Source: Liolophura sinensis
Lineage: Eukaryota > Mollusca > Polyplacophora > Chitonida > Chitonidae
DNA: 64,000 bases
Assembly (NCBI RefSeq): GCF_032854445.1
Contig: NC_088295.1
Location: 30,927,385-30,991,384, forward strand
Direction: 5' to 3'
Shown here: one piece after another, positions 11,883 through 23,439 of the stretch
How positions within the stretch are numbered: position 1 is the first letter of the stretch
How the letters are laid out: each line of letters opens with the position of its first letter
Position numbers and translations under genes: made by a program
Notes under the pieces: generated by a model
The model's input: only the letters and a program-made list of their open reading frames with translations
The model's database searches: none
Told to the model about the DNA's origin: nothing

Positions 11883-12650
11883 CCCCTATCTCTACATATG
11901 TCGACAGAAACGTTAGCTGGCGACCATTGATAGCCTCAGTACATTGAACATACCAACAAAAACAGACGGTTGTCATCTGCCGTAGGAGTACAATTAATAA
12001 CTTCCGATCAGATAAATAACACCGCCTTGCAGATATATGACCTACATTCACCTGCTCGTAATTTTCATATTGACCTATGTGAAAGTAATTTTTTTTCAAA
12101 TCAAAGGGTGCAAACTAAATTACCTGACCCGTGGAATTGTTTTAATTTAGTGGGACAAATTACATATTTGTTGTGTATTAAACGTGATAGGTTGGGTAAC
12201 CATGCATGGCGATGTAAATGTTTTGCCTGGATTGCCAATCTCGTGTCATCCACTTAGCTAGGATAAGAATGGACCACCACCACTATTGAACATACTTCAC
12301 CGGACGCAGCTATTTCCCCAGTTTTGGACATCCGCCGATGAGCTTTTCTTCGCATTTCACTGCCAATACATAACAGGGAGGAACATACTGAAGACATTCA
12401 ATCCATAAATTTCTTAGAAGCATTCCTTCCGTGTCACCTGAAGAAAAAAGGAATACTGCCATGACCATAGAAAAATAACAGACGATAAAGACATATTGTT
12501 AAAGTGACCTTCATGCCAAAAACTTTTTAAGGTAGTCATCGTTAAACGCCACATAAACCAAAACGTAGCTGTTTTTAAGCATAGGGTTGAGTCTGTGGAA
12601 TATAGGTAAAAATTTAGTCTTGGATGGTTATCTAATTCTCGGTTGAAATC

Positions 12651-12921
12651 TTTTTTTTTTTTTTTTTTTTTTTTTTGATTGGTGTTTTACGCCGTACTCA
12701 AGAATATTTCACTTATACGACGACGGCCAGCATTATGGTGGGTGGAAACCGGGCACAGCCCGGGGGAAACCCACGACCATCCGCAGGTTGCTGACAGACC
12801 TTCCCACGTACGGTCGGAGAGAAAGCCAGCATGAGCTGGACTCACAGCGACCGCATTGGTGAGAAACTCCTGGGTCATTGCGCTGCGCTAGCGGGCTAAC
12901 CAACTGAGCCACGGAGGCCAC
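12651..12921 (-). mobile_element. SINE-A, full length, with a 26-T tail and a damaged B box
   Basis: The minus-strand 3' end is a run of 26 T on the + strand instead of AAAT repeats. The copy is flanked by a near-perfect duplication of CGGTTGAAA(T/C)C at 12640-12650 and 12922-12932. About 10 bp around the B box is missing (GAGCTGGACTCACAGC instead of a form with TTGAACTC), which should weaken internal promoter activity. Confidence 0.9.
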
Positions 12922-13477
12922 CGGTTGAAACCTTTGACCAATAAACAAAACAATGTTGGTAGATTAAAAGGTTGCATACTGTGAATCAAAAATAGTATAA
13001 TTCATGGATTCAGAGACATAACAAAATGTCCTCATTGTTTTAATTTAACATGAACCTGAACAAACAAGGTCATCTTGTCACATTGCTGTCTGTATTCACG
13101 AAGACACAATAATAACAAGCGATAACACCATAAAGTTCCAAGTCGTGTTGAGTATGTATGAATTAAACACATTTATTTATTGTCCTTTGCAGTCCTGGGG
13201 TACTTGCATCTTCTGTGGTACTTAATCTTTAATCTTCATTAACTGTACACACATCACTTCCGCTGACCTTGGATGCACAGAGAAATAACGGCAGCAGCTG
13301 AAAAGCAACCTAGCGACCATGTATAGGTTTGTTGGTTTTGTGTATACCGATCGTTCCTTCGAGTGTCGGTTTGTTTTGAAATAATAGTTTCTTGTGTATA
13401 TATTTCTGTATCAAACTACTTTGTAGTACTATAGATTGGCTTTAAACTGTTCAATCCCCTGTGTTAAGAAGTTTACG

Positions 13478-13735
13478 GTTTGGTTCATACCAAAAACTTG
13501 AAAAGTGGTACTTCTGGTGATTCGTTCGGCGCTCAGTATTTAGGGAATAGAACCAAGAAACAGGATTGGTTGGCCCGGTGTCAGTATAATGTGACTGGAT
13601 GGGGTGTCATGTCTAGTGTCTTCGGCCTGATACTTCGGTGGTGGCACCACCTTTTTGCGGCATGGACTAGCCGTTTCACAAGAGTACACAGTATATGTAC
13701 ACACACCTAATGACTCCTCGTCATCAAAAGCATAC
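13478..13735 (+). mobile_element. SINE-B, body and 3' end
   Basis: It matches the copies at 57073 and 39190: GAAACAGGATTGGTTGGCC, then GTGACTGGATGGGGTGTCATG, a GGCATGGACT block, and ACTCCTCGTCATC near the end. The tRNA-like head is decayed and the usual GACGTTAAAC end is lost. Confidence 0.75.
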
Positions 13736-14169
13736 GTATAGACATACTAAGAAATTTTCTGTACGAAATATTCTAAAAATTCAAATAAAATTATATGTCA
13801 CTAATAAGTCACGGTATTTTTAATAGTTAAATCTTTGGATATAATGTATATCGTTTGTAGTAAACGGTAAACAATGTATTTATTAACGCATTTACTTATA
13901 TATTGGTTTAAGTTTAAGTTGAAAACATTTTAAATTCAAAATTATACCCTTTTATGTTTCCCTGTTTTGTTGTTGTTCAGGTGATATCAGAATGTTTAAC
14001 ATGCACAATTATAACAACTAGGATTGAGTAATGGTATCTTTAGATAGTCTCTGTTTAACCATGACCTTCGCCCAGTCTTAACCAAAATGCCTTTTGTACT
14101 CAAATATATGCAATGCCTCAGAGTACAGTACATAAGCCTGGCTATTTTAACAGTCTGGAGTATGACTTC
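13736..14169. other. AT-rich stretch, no gene seen
   Basis: The stretch is rich in A and T with no shared block and no domain match. It separates U2 from U3. Confidence 0.4.
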
Positions 14170-14809
14170 TTGCCTTCCAATGAGACAAGAAGAAAAAACA
14201 ATCGAAAATATACAAATGTCTGTTGATCTGGACTGAAAAGACACAAAAGAGTTCCATCTTTTTTGTGATGCTCAATTATTGTGAATTATTTGTAACCATT
14301 ACGTAATTCCATTACGTGACTATGTGCAAAAATTTCCAACGTATTTTTGTGTGCTTGCAGTCGTGGATGTGCGCTCTATGTGGTCACGTGAGATTCCCTA
14401 TGGTAATGGGAAAATTAATGATTTCTTCGTCACGATGACACTGTATGCCTGTTTCTCATTACAGAGACGTTTAATGTTATGATTCTTAAAAAGCGGCCGT
14501 CAAGTCGTCAGTTTTAAGGTGGAAAACTTATGCATGGGAGTAGAAAGACATACATGTTGGAATTATGATGTATTACACACACTCTAACATAAATCATTAA
14601 CTGATAAATTCTCTGTCGCATTTTCTGACTGAGGAAATACGGAAAATCAAATCACGGTTAAGTTTGACAAATAATGCACTTTCTGTTTCATGTTCTCAGC
14701 TTAAAAGAAAAGTATCGTAATTGATAGCAAAAAGCATCTTCCTCATGGTTTTAGGCCTACATCATTTTCACCCATTTTCTGATAGGGGAAATTAGGAAAA
14801 TCATATTAT

Positions 14810-15215
14810 TGATACTGACCTAACAAGCTCTCCTGTGATACTTACCTAACAAGCTCTCATATGATACTGACCAACAAGCTCTCCTGTGATACTGACCAAC
14901 AAGCTCTCCTGTGATACTGACCTAACAAGCTCTCCTGTGATACTGACCTAACAAGCTCTCCTGTGATACTGACCTAACAAGCTCTCCTGTGATACTGACC
15001 TAACAAGCTCTCCTGTGATACTGACCTAACAAGTTCTCTTGTGACACTGACCAACAAGCTCTCCTGTGATACTGACCATTAAGCTGTCCGGTGATACTGA
15101 CCTAACAAGCTCTCATGTGATACCGACCAACAAGCTCTCCTGTGATACTGACCTAACAAGCTCTCCTGTGATACTGACCTAACAAGCTCTCATGTGATAC
15201 TGACCTAACAAGCTG
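14810..15215 (+). repeat. Minisatellite, 25-26 bp unit, about 15 copies
   Basis: The core is GACCTAACAAGCTCTCCTGT followed by GATACT. Copies vary by CT or TA loss and by CATGT or CTTGT endings. The same positions in U2, U5 and U6 hold a single copy of a similar motif (for example GGCCTAACAAGCTGTCCAGTG at 38406), so the array grew inside U3. Confidence 0.9.
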
Positions 15216-15417
15216 ACCTATTCAACCTTCATTGATCCTGTCTCGCATGAAAAGTCTACATTGTCTCTAACATTAAATCAGACAATTCATCACTGTTAAA
15301 GGCTAATAAATCCTATAGTTAAGGTTAAAGGTAGAGAATTTGTCATTTTAGCAGTGCACCAGTTACGATGACGATAACGACTAATCATAGCCTTGTTTAA
15401 AGTCTTTCTGCAGAAAA

Positions 15418-15486
15418 GATGGTCGGTAGCCATGGCACAGTGGATAGAGTGTAGTCAGGAGTCCTGATTCAAATCTGCGACCATTG
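15418..15486 (+). other. tRNA-like block with A and B boxes (U3)
   Basis: TGGCACAGTGG (15433-15443) fits an A box and GATTCAAATCT (15466-15476) fits a B box. The spacing is about 11 bp shorter than in a normal tRNA, and the anticodon arm appears deleted. Versions with the same shortening are in U5 (32731); decayed ones are near 3750 (U1), 9890 (U2) and 38756 (U6). It is not a working tRNA. It could be the head of an old SINE caught in the ancestral unit. Confidence 0.45.
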
Positions 15487-16893
15487 TTCTCGTACAGAAT
15501 AAATGGTACTTTCTTCGCAAGGATCTGTCAGTCTTTGTGTAAATTCAGTAATCCTTCTTCTACAGAGTGTTAAATGGCATCAGACTGTTTATCACTTTCT
15601 CATCCACCATTTGTTTCCTAGAAACACCTATACAAATTCAGGGAAAAGAAGCTGACGTCATATTCACAGATCTTACCCTGCATTTACCCTATTAGCGACT
15701 TTCCAATCGAAAACGAAACAGTGTGTGTTAATCTGACACACAACATTCAATGCGGTAAATTGTGTGAGTGCCAACATTTTAAACTGTTACTCTAGGTAAT
15801 GAAGTTGGCCAGTAATAGCATTCTATTAGATTGCAATGGTCTTAACACAAGTTTAATATAGTGCTAGATTACAAACATTTACCAAACATTTTGTGTGAAC
15901 CTAATATGATAAATGGTTTACCTTCTCCATCACTCCAAAAATATTTGGATATAATTAAATAATCTTTGTAAAGTTCTTTGGCAGAATGAAATTTCACACT
16001 TTCAGGAACCTTGTCAAGAGTTTACAAAAACAGATTTTCAACTCGAATAGCAAATGTGTTTCGGAAGCCGTAGTATGGCTCAAATGATGGTTTTTATGAA
16101 TGTTAAGCTGGAAGATCAATGTGACTGGAACATTACGGACACGGTTGACTCCCATAAAAAAACGGAGATATTCTTGAGTGGTATAAATTGTTTTTGTACA
16201 AGGTAAAATGCTGTGAGAGCGTCAACAGCCTTACATGAATGACTATCTTCTCCACACCAGACAGAACAATAAAAGTGGAAAATCACATTAATTCCTTAAT
16301 CACATTAAGCCGATCTGGAGAGGCTCGTGCCAAAAGAATAACGCAGGAACAGCAACAAAATACTTCTAGCTTTCATAAGCTGGAAGATGAAGGTTGCTTC
16401 CACGAGGCCGACAAAATGTTTTGTTGATGTTGGAAACTGTAGTGGAAGTTGGAAGTCCGTGATTATTCCATGAAACGTCGACAATGATAACACCAATCAT
16501 CGTAACGACCATTGTCATCACTAACCTACCTAATACGCTGTATATGGCATAGTTCTGCTTTCTCTCCGTTATTTCTTCATGCTTTTTTGTTCTGCAGCTG
16601 GATGCAAAGAGAAATGTCATTAACGAAGTACAGGTAGCAGGTGCAAAGCAACCTAGCGGCCATGTACAGGCCTACTGACTTCGTGTTCTTCAAGTATGCA
16701 GCAATATTTCCCCACGTATGCTCCATCTGTTCTTCCTTAGTCTGTTTTTTTGGTCACCATATCCGAGGTTTACAGCCCGTTGTGGGCGAGAAAGGCGTCA
16801 ACTTGACATACTGTTCTCATAACAAAAGCGTAACTCAACACACGAAACTCCATTTAACAAGACCATTTGTGTTGTCAACAGGGCTTTCATTAA

Positions 16894-17091
16894 TTTTATT
16901 TATTTATTTGATAGATGTTTTTCAGCGTACTCAAGAATATTTCATTCATACGACGGCGGCCAGCATTATGGTGGGAAGAAACCGAGAAGGAATCCGGGGA
17001 AATCCACGACCATCCGCAGGTTGATGACAGACCTTCCCACGTACGGCCGGAGAGGAAGCCAGCATGAGCTGGACTTGAACTCACAGCTGCC
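16894..17091 (-). mobile_element. SINE-A, head-truncated, with target duplication
   Basis: The 3' domain and body are present up to TTGAACTCACAGC, so the B box remains but the A-box part of the head is gone. It is flanked by CTTTCATTAA (16884) and TTTTCATTAA (17096). The copy lies inside the late block of U3. Confidence 0.9.
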
Positions 17092-17219
17092 GTGATTTTC
17101 ATTAAGACACTTCCCATCATTCCGTCTCGTTTCATACAAAGCAATATTTATTATAGTTGAGTCTCATGTGATTTTGTGTTAACCTAATATTATCAATGCT
17201 TTCAATCCTCCACTTTTCC

Positions 17220-18580
17220 TGGAGTAATGACGGTTTTTAGTACAAACTTCGTCTGTTACAATTCACAGCATCAAGACAACTTCCGGCCTTTTTTCTTCTC
17301 TCTTCAGGGAAATCGAAACACACGATGTGTGAAAAGTTTATTTCATTATCATAAACAAATATATTATGTTCACCAAATAAAATGTAGAAGGGAACTGTGA
17401 AAATTTTAGAAATTAATTAGTTATTCGACAAAGGAAGAGGGGCATTTTATTCATTACACAAGGCTGAATAGTTTTCTCATTAGAGAAAGCCGAGACCGTC
17501 TCTTCCATGGTAACGGTATACTCTGTGCTGTTAGTGTGAGCTCTCACAGACAGAAATTCACACGCTTATATCATATGACTGAAAAAAGCACTCACCCACT
17601 CACTCATTCTGCTTATATCATAGAGGTACAAGGACGATCCGCCAGGTATGCTGCTCTTGGTACACCACTACGGTGGACATATTGATAGATGTGCTACAAC
17701 AGAGAGACTCCCATAAACTCAACACATCCACTGGCGGTCGTTATATACGATGTGGGGTAACAGGGAAATATCTAGACCTATTTCCTACAACCTGTCCATT
17801 TACGTTACTTGGGTGTACAACCTTTGACGTCAAGCTCATCAGACTTTGGGTTGTTGGTCGCTTGATTTAACAAATAGGCTCACCCCGGTCCTCGGCATTC
17901 ACTCCACTAGGTGCTGAAGCAGTCGTGAAAGCAATAATTCCGGACGGCTGACGCGAATGATTGGCGATACGGTATTCCCGGGGGACAGAACTACTTGTAA
18001 AAGGCGTCCGTCCAGACCACTTAGTCTTAGCGCCACCGGGAGAGCCTACAGCGTGCAAATTGTCTTAGGAGTTAAAACAGAAATGTAAGGTGTGTTTGCG
18101 TCTTCCACTGCCTGTGCCCTGAACTCTAGGCACGAGTCTTTCTCAGACCGGCCAAGGAATTAATGTGATTTTCCACTTTTTTGTTATGTCTGGAGTGACA
18201 AGAAAAAAGTCACTCCAGCAAGACTCTGGAACCGTTTTACCTTGCACAAAAACAATTTATACCACTCAAGAATGTCGCCATTTTTTATGGGAGTCGACCT
18301 TTGGACAGCGTCCGGAATGTTCCAGTAATATTGATCTTTCAGCTTAACATTCGTAAAAGCCATCATTTCTGCCATACGACGGCTTCCGGAACACAGGCGC
18401 TACACGAACTGAAAATCGGTTTTTGTAAACAGAAAACTCTTAACCACGTTCCTGAACCTGTAAAATTTCATTCTGTTAACGTTATACCAAGTTGACCATA
18501 GTTTGGTTTTGGAATATCTATAAATGAACTTTACAAAGATTATTTAATTATGTCCAAACATTTTGGACATACATTTATTC
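17220..18580 (-). repeat. Inverted segment of U4
   Basis: Here the normal order pre-exon block, exon-like block, GAGACGGTCTCGG block appears reversed and complemented: CCGAGACCGTCTC at 17490, the exon-like block at 17884-18063, and the pre-exon block at 18110-18575. The sequence on each side is in normal orientation, and nothing is left over, so the segment was inverted in place. It forms arms of about 450 bp with the forward pre-exon block of U3 (15940-16340). Confidence 0.75.
17884..18063 (-). pseudogene. Exon-like block of U4 (inverted, mostly open)
   Basis: On the minus strand it starts after AACTCCTAAG and ends GACCGGG|GTGAGC, a strong donor. The frame is open from the second codon and contains GGAKTKWSGRTPFTSSSV, then PREYRIANHSRQPSGIIAF and SGVNAEDRG. 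A 1-bp length change near the start shifts the entry phase relative to U1 and U2. Because the segment is inverted, it could no longer be spliced in line with exons of the other units. The protein family is not recognised. Confidence 0.45.
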
Positions 18581-19078
18581 TCATCAACTAACCTACAAAA
18601 TACCTTGTATATGATATAGTTCTGTTTTCTTCCCGTAATTTCTGCATTTGTCGATAGCTGTCAACCACTGATAATCTTAGTACAATGAACATATCAACAC
18701 CAATGGACGACGATGTGTTGCCATCTACCGTTGAAGTACAATTAATGACTTCCCATCATTTACCTGCAAATAGCATCATTTTCATATTGACCTGTCCTAA
18801 TTTTCATATTGACCTATGTGAAAATGAATTTTCTAGATATCAAATGTTGCAAACTAAGCTGGTGACTTTTGTTATGTAATGAAGGCAACAGGCTGGTAGA
18901 TCATAGCTATATAAATGTTTTGCCTGGAATGGCGTCCCCCTGGCATCCACTGTGCAATGTCACCTGCACTATTTAACAAACTTCACTAGAAGCAACTATT
19001 TGTCCTGTCTTGGACATCCACCGTTGAGCTTTACTTAGCATTTTATTGGCAATACATAAGTGGGAGGAACAGACTTAA

Positions 19079-20265
19079 TCTATGTGTCGACATTCTAGAA
19101 GAGACAGACATTCGTATACCACCCCTCAACGAACAAAATTACGGGTCAATAATCGCGAGGCAAATTCCCAAAGCGACGTTTAACACGAGTACTAAATAGG
19201 ACGGAATCATACAAAGAAAAGCGGTCAAGCGGTCATTTTCAATGATGTCGGAAAGACGCGAGGTACGTTCTAGGGTACTGAGTGAAATCATTATTCAAAC
19301 CGTCTACCATGCTAGAATATAAGTTGTCGATAATAAAATATGTATCTCAGTGGCGCTTTGATTGCAACTGTTCATATATCCAAAGCAGCGATCTAATTCA
19401 ACACGATGAGTATAAATCCCCTAGCCCCGGGTTAAGCAGAATCAGGCGCAATAATAAACCAGAGCGCCAGAGATTCTGTCCATGTTTAGCTACAAGAGAA
19501 TTATGCTCATTTTAAAACTTAAGAAACTTGGAATGAAGGCGTTTGACACACCAGTTTTTGCAGTAATAACTTGTGACGTTGAAATCGTCACACGACACGC
19601 AGGATCTAACAAATGTTGCAAAGCGAGATATGTACACGCCGTATTCAATACACTTCGGTATATTGCTATCCAACTGAGGATAATTTACTACGTCAAAATT
19701 GAAACTACAATTCCTGTCGTACAATCTGCGAGAGAGGAAACCGTTTTCGTCTTTGTACATATATAGATCCAGATAAGATGTACTATCTGGAGAGTGTGGT
19801 TTCCTTAAAATTAAGCGAAGGTGGGTAAATATCTTTCACGGCCTTTAGTATATGTGGGTTGCTTAAAGCTAGCAGATCATCAATATACCGTTTAATTTTA
19901 GGGAGCCACCGTGGCTCATTTGGTTAGCGCGCTAGCGCAGCGTAATGACCCAGGAGTCTCTCACCAATACGGTCGCTGTGAGTTCAAGTCCAGCTCATGC
20001 TGGTTTCCTCTCCGGCCGTACGTGGGAAGGTCTGTCAACAACCTGCGGATGGTCGTGGGTTTCCACCCACCATAATGCTGGCCGCTGTCGTATAAGTGAA
20101 ATATTCTTGAGTACGGCGTAAAACACGAATGAAATAAGTAAATAAATAAATATATAACCGTTTAATTTAGTGAACGACCCATTGTCTGTTGTTCCAAAAA
20201 GCAGTTAACCTGCTCTCGTTATATTAAAGCGTTTTTTTTTTTTTTTTTACAATTTCGTCTTCTCC
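19079..20265 (-). pseudogene. Retroelement R2: reverse-transcriptase 3' part with YIDD box, split by a SINE
   Basis: On the minus strand the element enters at about 20230 (next to a T-run), reads a decayed stretch with TAFWNN, and is cut by the SINE at 19903-20154. It resumes with KRYIDDLLALSNPHILK (YIDD codons near 19876-19887). One frameshift near 19800 leads to SYLDLYMYKDE and an 82-codon open frame at 19512-19760 containing NFDVVNYPQLDSNIP and EYGVYISR. YxDD is the catalytic box of reverse transcriptases; the segment after it resembles the C-terminal region of a retroelement polymerase family widespread in invertebrates. Its 3' noncoding part continues to 19079. It is not functional: the 5' part is missing, and there are a frameshift, stops and an insertion. 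Confidence 0.7.
19903..20154 (+). mobile_element. SINE-A, full length, inserted in R2
   Basis: Head GCTCATTTGGTTAGCGCGC, B box GTTCAAGTCC, body and 3' domain are all present, followed by an (AAAT)n-like tail. A duplication of ACCGTTTAATTT(T)AG flanks it (19887-19901 and 20157-20170). It therefore entered after R2 and splits R2 just before the YIDD box. The body lacks about 15 bp of the GGGCTCTGCCCGG palindrome. Confidence 0.95.
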
Positions 20266-22490
20266 CATTTAGCCATAAAAGGCACGCCAGTAATACTTAT
20301 TTGTTTGTCTTGTTAAAGTGCCAACAAAAACAAACTTTACCCCTACCTTTGAAGAATAAGGAATCTGAGGAATATAAAGTAAAATTTTAGTCCTGGTCAA
20401 TGGTGTTGTTGTTGGTTGAATTCTCTGATGAATAAAGAAAACAATGGTGGTAGATTAAAATGTTGCATGCAATGAAAACAGTATATTTCTTAATTTATTC
20501 AGAATTCACAATCTGAACATAGCAAACTGTTCTGATGGACAGCTGTGGTTGATTTAAATTAACATGAACTGATAAGGTCATCTTGGCATATTACTGTGTG
20601 TATTCATGAAGACACATGGCAGTTATAACGTTAGACAACCCGATCTCGAGCGGCACTGAAATCTTTTGGTCCACCAACTGTGGACACATCACTTTCTCTG
20701 ACATTGGATATAGAGAGAAATGACATCAGTCAGTTACACGTAGCACTTGCGAACAACCTAAAGGCCATGTATAGGCTTATTGGTTTCGTGTACACCGATC
20801 GTTTCCTGCAGTGCCGTGTGACAGCTTGTACAGCAATATTTCTCTTTGTATGCTCCATCTCTTTGCCTTTTGTCCGTTTTTTGGTCATCATATCTGAGTT
20901 TTATAGACCGCTGTGGACGAGACAGGCGCCGACCTGACGTCCTGTTCTCATAACAAACTCGTAACTCAACACACGGAACAAAACCGCTCCATTCACCAAA
21001 GCCATTTGTGTTGTCTGAAGGGTTTTCATTAAGAGACAGGCCATTATTCCGTCTTGTCTCCTATCTGTGACATATAAACCATTCTTTATGACAATTAAGT
21101 CTTAGGTGAAGGTCGAATAAATTACATGAATAATGACTATATCATCCATACCAGAACGGCTGTGCTTGATCAGTGGTGGGATGCCCCATTCCAATACTCT
21201 GACATAAAATTGCTTTATCACGATTAAGAGATCGAGTCTGACCCCTGGCAAACCCTTTGAGTCTGTGTACATGATGATATCACACCGTTGAATAAATAAG
21301 TATATCGTTTAAGTTTGCTTTAAATCTAGCTCACTGGTACCATATAATTTAAGAATTAAGACACTGTGCTACTATAACATTAACGGTTACAATAAAACTA
21401 ATAACTGAAGTCCAAATTCGCATTGACGGTAAATCCTCAGTTACGTGATGCCAGATCAGATGCCAGTTATCACACTGCTGTCGCGGCTTTGTTCTAGCTT
21501 ATTAGCACGTTTCTCCATTATGAAGAAACTGATTAGAGCTTTAGATCTATCTTCAGTCATTTCCACACAATGAATTTATCAAAGAAAATTTTGGATAGAA
21601 ATCCTTCATGAATTGGGTCACGTACATTTAGACTCCCAGTTTTCCTACATTTAGAGTAAAACCTTTTGTCATCAAAAGAAACATTAAGAAAGACTCTGAG
21701 ATTGACATTCACTGCTTTAATCGAAATAGTGTCATAGAATAATCGACTATATTCAATTAAAATCTCATTCATTAGATTATACTGAAATAATTAGAGAAAA
21801 AAATAAATGAGGATAAGGCTTCAGATAAAAGGCCGTATTTCACAGGTTACATGTGACCATTTGCAAGCTATCACACCGTCGTCGCTGATATGGTTATACT
21901 ATCTATGTTATAAGTCTTATTTCATCATATCCAAGCTTACATGGCTACGTGGCTTTTATTATATCTACTTTCACTTCCTGATACTAGAAGCTCAAACAGT
22001 TTTACTAGAAGCTCAAACAGTTTTCTGCTCGTTCTGTCTATGCGTAAGCAGGATCAAGAAATGCTTAGTTCAAATGATAGCTACACTTCGCTGGTAGATA
22101 ACTCAGATCAAATTATTTCCTGAGCCGTCAAATAAGCGTTATATATATCGTAGAATTTTCGCAGTGCAGGCAGGATTCCGGCCCTGGTTAGATCACCAAT
22201 CATCATATAGTCGTAATCATGATTAATTCGTCTGCTGTTCTTAGTTTATAAATTTTTCATTTTATCTGAACTTTCATTTTACATATCATTTAAAGTTCTG
22301 TATTTCGAAGTCAAGGAAGGCTTTACCTATGCCATCCGTCAGACGAACAGCTTAAGATCTTTAGAAGTTGTTTAAATATAATCTTGGTGTCGATTAGTGT
22401 GTAGAACTAAGTTTAGTAATATACCGGTATCGTAGCCATGGCAACTGAAAACTTTTCCAGTGTCGACCCTGGTTAGAGAATTTGCAGTAT

Positions 22491-23365
22491 TGTTACACAC
22501 CGCGTTTTTAAACATTGTATTATACATTTTTTTATTTGTCAGTGTCTGACCTACATTTTCTTTCTGTGTATGTTATACCCTGTACGGGAATTCAGTCGAT
22601 CGTTCTCAAGGCGTTGGAGTTTACGAGTTTGGTGTAAACAGAATGTACATTCTCGAAATGTATATTGATGCTGTAAACATGTTTACGATCAAACCATCCA
22701 GAATTTTCTGTACCTTAGTCTATAAATATGAGCGATAAATCCATTTGAGAGCAGTCACATTTTCTGTCATTCCCTGTGAATGGATTTTGCTGGGTTTGGA
22801 GATGGGCTTTCTCTCCATTCGACATTCTTAAGTTGTACTCCATTTTCTGTACAGAGCTTTTGTGAGCGTGTGTTTCGTCACATACTTTTTTTGGAGACGT
22901 TACTTTGGAGCTTGTATCGCCCATTGTCTCTTTGTGCGATTACGTACATTTCATCCCAGTTTACCCTGAAAGTGACTTTGTGTATATTTTCGAGGAAACA
23001 TACATCGGCAACTCGGCAACACGGACGCTACTGTCAACCCGTCCGACCTGAGAAGTTACACATTCACAGGGAGTTGGAGAATAAACCACTTATCAGACTG
23101 TTATCCGTAGAATGAGGAATTCATCTTAACTGTGAATTCTATATATACGTGGACTGACTCGCCTTTGGAATCCGGAATAATTGTACTGTTTTGTATATTA
23201 TTATCAGTTGTATTATTTGTACTTTTTGTTCACATATATGTATTGAACTTATTCAAACGTCTTTGTGTATCTTTGTTTGATCTTGTATAAGGCCTATCGC
23301 TGACCTGAGAGTTAAGCAAGCCAGTTTGTTTCTCATCTTTACTCTCCGATAGTGGTAACCTTACA
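22491..23365 (+). repeat. 5' LTR
   Basis: It begins TGTTACACACC and ends GGTAACCTTACA (TG...CA). It carries a TATA-like box, TATAAATATG (22721), and a polyadenylation signal, AATAAA (23080). Near the end it has about 120 bp not present in the 3' LTR. A purine-rich stretch just after it (TGGGGGCATGC, about 23369) is the primer-binding-site position, though the tRNA was not identified. Confidence 0.85.
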
Positions 23366-23439
23366 TGCTGGGGGCATGCTCCGGCAACTAAAACCTGCTT
23401 GTGCTAGATTATAGTATGTTAATTGTGTGCCTATGTATC

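Larger units (their letters stand above)
9355..13385 (+). repeat. Tandem unit U2
   Basis: U2 starts within the first block (TTGCTTTTGGCAATGG at 9413, as at 38092 in U6). It then carries the tRNA-like block (9890), a GC-rich hairpin island (9985-10205), the pre-exon block (AGACAGAACAATAAAAGTGG at 10703), the exon-like block, the GTATCGACTTTCTCTGATGAG block at 11309, the block 11540-12260, the block near 12290-12510, and the final blocks up to about 13385. It is cut by SINEs at 11621 and 12651. The block that begins with the extreme unit start in U1, U3 and U5 is missing. Confidence 0.75.
14170..17150 (+). repeat. Tandem unit U3 (shortened)
   Basis: U3 begins with an AT-rich leader and CATTACGTGACTATGTGC at 14310, and has GACATACATGTTGGAATTATG at 14547, which is shared with U5. 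The minisatellite at 14810-15215, the tRNA-like block and the pre-exon block (to about 16340) follow. It then passes to the block at 16505 and directly to GGATGCAAAGAGAAATG at 16601, so the exon-like block and later blocks are deleted. It ends in the GTGGGCGAGAAAGGCGTCAAC block (16781), interrupted by a SINE. Confidence 0.7.
17151..22330 (+). repeat. Tandem unit U4 with an internal inversion
   Basis: U4 begins within the pre-exon block (TTTTGTGTTAACCTAATATT at 17173, as in U3 and U5). It then holds an inverted segment (17220-18580), returns to the + order at 18585 (CAACTAACCTACAAAATACC), and runs through the late blocks to 21340. The extended 3' part is shared with U5: CGGCTTTGTTC near 21484 matches 36790, and GTCAAGGAAGGCTTT near 22310 matches 37087. 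A retroelement (19079-20265) replaces part of the block with GGAGGAACAGACTTAA. Confidence 0.7.

Noticed and set aside
11646-12948. Open frames over the SINEs at 11.6 and 12.7 kb
   Set aside because: Peptides containing segments such as SPAHAGFLS are conceptual translations of SINE-A and recur at every copy.
14810-15215. CRISPR-like array
   Set aside because: Repeats are head-to-tail without unique spacers, and the context is an animal genome full of SINEs.
16641-17024. 127-codon open frame
   Set aside because: It spans the end of U3 and then a reversed SINE; the matching frames in U4, U5 and U6 are broken.
19903-19975. True tRNA gene (A and B boxes present)
   Set aside because: The sequence continues into the SINE-A body and tail with a target duplication, so it is a SINE head.
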